A stretch of 64,000 nucleotides of DNA, taken from JAAYDI01 sp052034005. Lineage in GTDB: Bacteria > Planctomycetota > Planctomycetia > Pirellulales > Pirellulaceae. The position numbers and the translations under genes are program-made. The stretch covers positions 105,047-169,046 of the forward strand of contig JBPOJB010000010.1 in assembly GCA_052034005.1 (NCBI GenBank). The letters run 5' to 3'. This document shows positions 59,443-64,000 of the stretch, in pieces (position 1 is the first letter of the stretch; every line of letters begins with the position of its first letter). The notes beneath the pieces are model-generated. The model did not search any database and was not told the origin of the DNA. It saw only the letters and a list, made by a program, of their open reading frames with translations.

Positions 59443-60021
59443 CTAATGGATCCCATGCTCGTCGCGCGGCGCCGCGGTCGGCTTCTCGAGCACGACCGCC
59501 CGGCTCAGGCGGACGCGTGGTCGTGTACGTTCCAACCAGCCGACGGCCGTGGCGCACGACACGGTATCTGCGAAGCGGCGTGCCGAGACATGCCCGCGGG
59601 GTTCGACGATGAGCAGCCGGCCCTCGGGCCGCACGCACGCGTGCATCTCGACCAGAAACGCGCGCAGATCGCCCAGCTCGTGCGCACTGTAGAACGCCAG
59701 CGCGAAATCGACGGGGCCGGCCACGCCGACCCTCGTCGCCTCGCTGCGGTGCGTCTGGATGCGGTCCCCGACGCCTGCTGCACGCGCACGCCTGGCCAGC
59801 ACCGAGAGCATCTGCGGCTGGATGTCGACGGCAATGACGCGGCCCTCCGCACCGACCAGGCGGGCCATGGCGATCGAGAACAGGCCCATCCCGCAGCCGA
59901 TGTCCATGGCCGTCATCGCGGGCCGGACGTACGGGCTCAGGATTCGTTCGGGATCGTGCAACCACCGCCGCAATGGGTTATCGATGAAGTAACCGCCCCA
60001 CCACGGGCACACATGCGCCAT
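59443..60021 (-). CDS. Small class I SAM-dependent methyltransferase
   Basis: Methyltransferase of 192 aa. The SAM motif is DIGCGMG at 40-46, followed by the acid in VIAVDIQPQML and DFALAFYSAHEL, RPEGRLLIVEP. The N-terminus (VCPWWGGYFIDNPLRRW) is typical of UbiE/arsenite-methyltransferase-like short enzymes, which may act on small molecules. The 3' end is 12 bases from the convergent SYLF gene. The substrate is unknown. Confidence 0.75.
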   Translation of the reverse strand: MAHVCPWWGGYFIDNPLRRWLHDPERILSPYVRPAMTAMDIGCGMGLFSIAMARLVGAEGRVIAVDIQPQMLSVLARRARAAGVGDRIQTHRSEATRVGVAGPVDFALAFYSAHELGDLRAFLVEMHACVRPEGRLLIVEPRGHVSARRFADTVSCATAVGWLERTRPRVRLSRAVVLEKPTAAPRDEHGIH

Positions 60022-60055
60022 CCACCCAGCCTCCTCACGACGATCTGGGCGCCGG

Positions 60056-60829
60056 CTACGGTCTTCTGTTCCCGCCCTCCGGAGGCGCCGGGGTTCGCTT
60101 CTGGCTCAACAACCACGTGTACAGCTCCGGACTGTCGTAGGCCTGGGTCCACGAATCATGGTCGGCGTCCGGATACACGGTGAACTTCACGTTCCCGCGG
60201 GCTCGCTGCAAGGCCTCGACCATCTCCACCGAGGCGGACAACGGCACCACGGAATCCTTGGCACCATGGAAGACCCAGACGGGCAGGCGCGACAGGCTGC
60301 GCACGATGCGCGGATCGCCGCCGCCGCAGATCGGCACGATGGCCGCGAACCGGTGGGGGGCGAAGCCGGCCAGCGACCAGGTGCCATAACCGCCCATGCT
60401 CAGCCCGGTCACATAGATGCGGTCCTGATCGACTTTGTACTTCTCCACGATCTCATCGACCAGCGCGGCCAATTCGTGCGGCTGCCACCATTGGCCTTCG
60501 GGGCATTGCGGCGACACCACGATCAGCGGGAACTCCTTCCCGGCCGCGATCAGCTTCGGCGGGCCATGCACTTTCACCCGCTCCAGGTCCGCGCCCCGTT
60601 CGCCCGCGCCGTGCAGGAACAGGAGCAGCGGCCAGCGGTCCTGTTGGGCATAGTCCTTGGGCAAGTAGAGCAAGTAATGCATCGTGATCTTGATCGTCCG
60701 CTCCATTTGCTGCGGCTGCTGCCGGCCCGGTTCGGCCCCCGGCTGCTCATCGGCGGACAGCCGCCCGCAAGACATGCCCACCAGTGTACTCCACGCCGCG
60801 ATCGCGGCGACACAGGTCCAGTATCTCAT
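60056..60829 (-). CDS. Secreted alpha/beta-hydrolase (esterase/prolyl oligopeptidase-like)
   Basis: Exported serine hydrolase of 257 aa. A signal peptide (about 1-25) is followed by a Gln-rich linker and the hydrolase fold: LLLFLHGAGERG forms the oxyanion side, the nucleophile is Ser144 in GLSMGGYG, the acid is Asp192 in HGAKDSVVP, and His224 is in DADHDSW. It resembles predicted phospholipase/carboxylesterase-type peptidases of planctomycetes. ATG 60829 has GGAG 7 bases upstream. Confidence 0.83.
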   Translation of the reverse strand: MRYWTCVAAIAAWSTLVGMSCGRLSADEQPGAEPGRQQPQQMERTIKITMHYLLYLPKDYAQQDRWPLLLFLHGAGERGADLERVKVHGPPKLIAAGKEFPLIVVSPQCPEGQWWQPHELAALVDEIVEKYKVDQDRIYVTGLSMGGYGTWSLAGFAPHRFAAIVPICGGGDPRIVRSLSRLPVWVFHGAKDSVVPLSASVEMVEALQRARGNVKFTVYPDADHDSWTQAYDSPELYTWLLSQKRTPAPPEGGNRRP

Positions 60830-61002
60830 AGCGAGTCTCCTCATCATGAACCGATCACCGCCCCCCATTGTACCGCGGGACGCACGCCTGGGAACGGCCA
60901 TGGCGGCCAACGACCGTTGATCGGCCGGAGCGGTTCGGCGAGAATATCCATCAGACTGCCCTATCCGATTCGACGCCAGGTTCTTTTCGGGAGAACGCCG
61001 CC

Positions 61003-62367
61003 ATGACGCGCATGCCTCGCCGCGCTTTTCTAGTGACATCACGCAATCTGGGAGTCGGTGCGGCCGTGGGCTGGACGGTCCTCCGCAACGCCCGGTCGGC
61101 GCGTGGCACTCCAGCCAACGAGAAGGTCGTGCTCGGGCTGATCGGCGCGGGGGGGCGCGGCAGCAATCTGGCGGCCGACTTCGTGGCCCGCGGCGACTGC
61201 CAGTTCGCGTGGATCTCGGATTGCGACTCCGGCCGGTTTCTCAGCCTTGCGCAGGGGTTGGCGGACAAGCAGGGTTTCGCGCCGCAAGGGGCCCAGGACT
61301 ACCGCCAGGTCCTGGATGACAAGTCGATCGATGCGGTGATCGTGGCCACGCCCGACCACTGGCACGCGCTGGCCACGATCCGTGCCTGCCAGGCCGGCAA
61401 GGACGTGTATGTGGAGAAGCCGCCCACCCACAATTGCTGGGAAGGCCGCAAGATGATCGAGGCGGCGCGGAAATACCGGCGCGTGGTGCAGGTTGGGACT
61501 CAGAACCGAAGCGCGTCGTACTGCCTGGCGGCGCGCCAGTACATCGCGGACGGCAAGCTCGGCAAGGTGCACTTCTGCCGCATCTACAACCAGAAGGAGT
61601 GGCCGAACTTCACCATGAACCCGGACAGCGATCCGCCCGCCGGGTTCGACTGGGACCGCTGGAACGGGCCGGCGCCCGAGGCGCGGTACAACTCGACCCT
61701 GCGCGCGAACTGGCATCACTTCTGGCGGTACTCCAGCGGCGACATCATCAACGACGGCATCCATCAGATCGATTTGGCGCGGTTCGTGCTGGGCGTTGAC
61801 TATCCCAAGTCCGTCTACTCGACCGGCGCGCGGTTCGAACCGGGCGCCGCCGAATCGCCCGACACGCAGGTGGCGGTGTACGACTTCGACGACATGGTGG
61901 TCACGTTCGAATTGACCCTGTACACGCCCTATATGCTCAAGATCTCACCGGACATCCGGCAGGCTACGGACAAGTTCCCCTTCTGGCCGCAGTGCGCGAC
62001 GCGCATCGAGATCTACGGGAGTGACGGCCTGATGTACCTCGGTCGGCATGGCGGCGGCTGGCAGGTGTTCGTCCGTCCCGAGCAGCACCATGAAGTGCTC
62101 AAAGATCAGCTCAAGGGGCTTTTCCCGGATCCCGAGCACAAGGAGAATTTCATCCAGTGCATCCGGTCCCGCGAGATGCCCAACGCCGACATCCAGGAGG
62201 GGCACCGCAGCGTGTTGTGGGCTCACTATGCCACCATCAGCTACCGGCTGGGCGGCCAGAAGCTGCGCATCGACCGGGACACCGAACAGATCATCGACAA
62301 CCCCGAGGCGATGAAGTACTTCAAGCGCGAGTACCGCAAGCCGTACGAGATTGAAGAGGACGTGTGA
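61003..62367 (+). CDS. Tat-exported Gfo/Idh/MocA-family oxidoreductase
   Basis: NAD(P)-dependent sugar oxidoreductase-like protein of 454 aa. A Tat signal (MPRRAFLVTSRNLGVGAAVG) precedes the Rossmann domain (LGLIGAGGRGSNLA), DAVIVATPDHWHALATI and the catalytic Lys in VEKPPTHN. The C-terminal domain has GDIINDGIHQIDLARFVLG. Relatives are among the most expanded exported families in planctomycetes. The exact sugar substrate is unknown. ATG 61003 follows GGGAGAAC. Confidence 0.85.
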   Translation: MTRMPRRAFLVTSRNLGVGAAVGWTVLRNARSARGTPANEKVVLGLIGAGGRGSNLAADFVARGDCQFAWISDCDSGRFLSLAQGLADKQGFAPQGAQDYRQVLDDKSIDAVIVATPDHWHALATIRACQAGKDVYVEKPPTHNCWEGRKMIEAARKYRRVVQVGTQNRSASYCLAARQYIADGKLGKVHFCRIYNQKEWPNFTMNPDSDPPAGFDWDRWNGPAPEARYNSTLRANWHHFWRYSSGDIINDGIHQIDLARFVLGVDYPKSVYSTGARFEPGAAESPDTQVAVYDFDDMVVTFELTLYTPYMLKISPDIRQATDKFPFWPQCATRIEIYGSDGLMYLGRHGGGWQVFVRPEQHHEVLKDQLKGLFPDPEHKENFIQCIRSREMPNADIQEGHRSVLWAHYATISYRLGGQKLRIDRDTEQIIDNPEAMKYFKREYRKPYEIEEDV

Positions 62368-62498
62368 CGATCGCGCACCTGCCGCCGGCTCGGACGGTGC
62401 GGCACGCTCGAACGCCTTCCACGCGACGAACCGCCAGTCGATGGTTGCGGGCCGGGCCGGGCATCGGCATCGACGGTGCGGCGGGGTTTCGATCGGCT

Positions 62499-63944
62499 TC
62501 ACCGTTGCGTGACGCAGGTGGCCAGAGCCAGGTCACCCGTGACGTTCAGCACCGTGCGGCACATGTCGCAGATGCGGTCGATGCCCAGGACCACGGCGAT
62601 CGACTCGCCCGGCACGCCGATGCTCTGCAGCACCAGCACCACCATCGGAATGGACCCGCCTGGGACGCCGGCTGTGCCGACGCCGGCCAGCACGGCCAAC
62701 AGCACCACCATGGCCTGCTGGCCCAGCGACAGGTCCACGCCAAACACCTGGGCCAGGAACAGCACGACCACGCCCTCGAACAACGCCGTGCCGTTCTGAT
62801 TGCCCGTCGCGCCCACCGTGAGCACGAACCGCGCGATGGCTGGCGGCAAGTGGAGCTGCTCTTCCGCCACGCGCAGCGAGACCGGCAGTGTGGCATTCGA
62901 ACTGGATGTCCCAAACGCCGTCAGCATCGCCGCTTCGACCGCGCGGAAGAACGTCCAGGGATTCCGCCGTCCGATGAACACCAGGACCAGCGGATACACT
63001 ACCAGCAGCTGGATGGCGAAACCCAGCATCACCGTGCCCAGGAACCAGATCAGCGTGGTCGCCACGCCGCCGCCCAGCCGCGAAACCATGGCGAAGACCA
63101 GGCACGCCACACCCAGCGGGGCAAGCTGCATGGCCCAGTCGATCACCCGCATGCTGACCGCGTAGATGCTCTCCAGCAACTTGACCAGGATCGCCGCGCG
63201 CTCGCCCACAGACATGGCGGCCGCGCCCATCACGAGCGCGAAAAACATCACCGCCAGGATCCCGTCGCCCGGCGAACTGCCATCCAAAGCACCCACCATC
63301 TCCTGCAACGGGTTCTCCGGAATGATGTCCAGCAGCGTGGCCCGGATCGACTTGGCCTGCCGCGATTTGGCCAGGTTCGCCTCCGCGTCGGATGCGTACT
63401 GCTGAGCTAACGCCCGCCGGTTCGACGCCGACAGCCGCTCGCCCGGCCGCAGGGTGTTCACCAGGGTCACCCCCACCAATACGGCAATCCCCGACAGGAT
63501 GAGCGTCAGCAGCAGCGTCTTCACGCCCACGCTGCCCAACCGGCGCAGGTCCTTGAGCTCGACGACTGCCAAAGCCAACGCCGAAAAAACCAACGGCAAG
63601 ACGACCATCAACACCAGCCGCAGAAACACGCGACCGACCGGGTCCGCCACGTTCAACGCGACCCAATCCAGCCGGTCGTCGACCCCGTTGGCGTCCAGGT
63701 CCAAGTGCGTGTCGGACGGACTTGTCGCGTAGTAGGCATGCGCGGCGATGCCCAGGGTCAAGCCGATGACGAGCCCCAGCAGGATCCGCGTGTGCAGAGG
63801 GAACCGCGGCGGACGCTGGAGAGAGGCTGCCGATGATGGATCAGACTCGGATGGCACGGGAACCCCTTGAGGGCTAGCCTGGATTCCCACGGCCCCCAAC
63901 CCGCCTAAGAATAGACATCCCGAGCATGCAGTATTCCAGGGCAT
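62499..63944 (-). CDS. Dicarboxylate/amino-acid:cation symporter with EF-hand-like loop
   Basis: Sodium- or proton-coupled carrier of the DAACS (GltP/DctA) family, 481 aa. Family blocks are AFGTSSSNATLPVSL, TGNQNGTALFEG and GVGTAGVPGGSIPMVVLV. The first loop after TM1 contains an EF-hand-type calcium pattern (Asp82, Asp84, Asn86, Asp90, Asp93), which is unusual for the family. The start at 63944 fits a promoter just upstream; a GTG at 63890 would remove about 18 residues. The TGG-like 3' end is convergent with the oxidoreductase. Confidence 0.83.
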   Translation of the reverse strand: MPWNTACSGCLFLGGLGAVGIQASPQGVPVPSESDPSSAASLQRPPRFPLHTRILLGLVIGLTLGIAAHAYYATSPSDTHLDLDANGVDDRLDWVALNVADPVGRVFLRLVLMVVLPLVFSALALAVVELKDLRRLGSVGVKTLLLTLILSGIAVLVGVTLVNTLRPGERLSASNRRALAQQYASDAEANLAKSRQAKSIRATLLDIIPENPLQEMVGALDGSSPGDGILAVMFFALVMGAAAMSVGERAAILVKLLESIYAVSMRVIDWAMQLAPLGVACLVFAMVSRLGGGVATTLIWFLGTVMLGFAIQLLVVYPLVLVFIGRRNPWTFFRAVEAAMLTAFGTSSSNATLPVSLRVAEEQLHLPPAIARFVLTVGATGNQNGTALFEGVVVLFLAQVFGVDLSLGQQAMVVLLAVLAGVGTAGVPGGSIPMVVLVLQSIGVPGESIAVVLGIDRICDMCRTVLNVTGDLALATCVTQR

Positions 63945-63969
63945 TCTTGCATATTTGCTCTATCCTGAG

Positions 63970-63975
63970 ATTATA
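63970..63975 (-). promoter_or_regulatory. Probable -10 hexamer of the symporter gene
   Basis: The minus strand reads TATAAT here, in an AT-rich patch at the window edge. Transcription would start near 63963, about 20 bases before the ATG at 63944. No strong -35 hexamer is found at 16-18 bases, so the element is only moderately supported. Confidence 0.45.
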
Positions 63976-64000
63976 CACAAATGGTATACTCCCACGCCGT

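Overview
The window is a 64 kb stretch of GC-rich bacterial DNA whose gene families point to a planctomycete: a DUF1549/DUF1553 (PSCyt2/PSD1) protein followed by a DUF1501 protein, PPC-domain and FG-GAP proteins with c-type heme motifs, a PEP-CTERM protein, a tricorn-type protease, a DUF2961 protein, and Tat-exported Gfo/Idh/MocA and aldo/keto reductase proteins. No rRNA or tRNA gene was seen, and no phage or insertion sequence. Family assignments come from reading motifs, not from a database search. Region 1 (1-17.7 kb) holds the end of a ribose-type ABC importer, a divergent DUF1549-DUF1501-PPC operon, a MacAB/DevBCA-like exporter (adaptor, ATPase, two FtsX-type permeases), a parallel beta-helix protein, a tricorn protease and a PEP-CTERM protein. 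Region 2 (18-31 kb) carries an isochorismatase-ThuA fusion, two divergent secreted heme proteins (TPR plus two c-type sites; FG-GAP plus one site), an IlvD/Edd dehydratase, an SNF2-SWIM pair and a ceramidase-like enzyme. Region 3 (31-41 kb) carries a four-gene operon (methyltransferase, beta-propeller protein, aldo/keto reductase, DUF2961), an unusual array of C-run/G-run hairpins between convergent genes, NagA, and a TrkH-TrkA potassium uptake operon whose leader contains a recognisable c-di-AMP (ydaO/yuaA) riboswitch. Region 4 (41-57 kb) is the centrepiece. It is a compact minus-strand redox operon, read 5' to 3' as response regulator/GcvH-like fusion, soluble HdrD-like protein, EtfB, EtfA, membrane HdrD/EtfD-like ETF:quinone reductase, HdrA, MvhD, MvhG, MvhA. 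It is preceded by a sensor kinase and a sigma-54 activator. I find near-consensus sigma-54 (-24/-12) promoters in front of both the redox operon (53109-53124) and the kinase-activator operon (57004-57019). Together the genes look like a sigma-54-controlled machine that links a cytoplasmic NiFe hydrogenase, flavin-based bifurcation (HdrA and/or ETF) and the membrane quinone pool. The regulators are odd: the activator's receiver lacks the phosphorylatable Asp and conserved Lys, and the GcvH-like domain lacks the lipoyl Lys. Region 5 (57-64 kb) contains a PadR-type regulator, TrmO, a SYLF-domain protein, a small methyltransferase, a serine esterase, a Gfo/Idh/MocA oxidoreductase and a dicarboxylate/amino-acid:cation symporter with an EF-hand-like loop.
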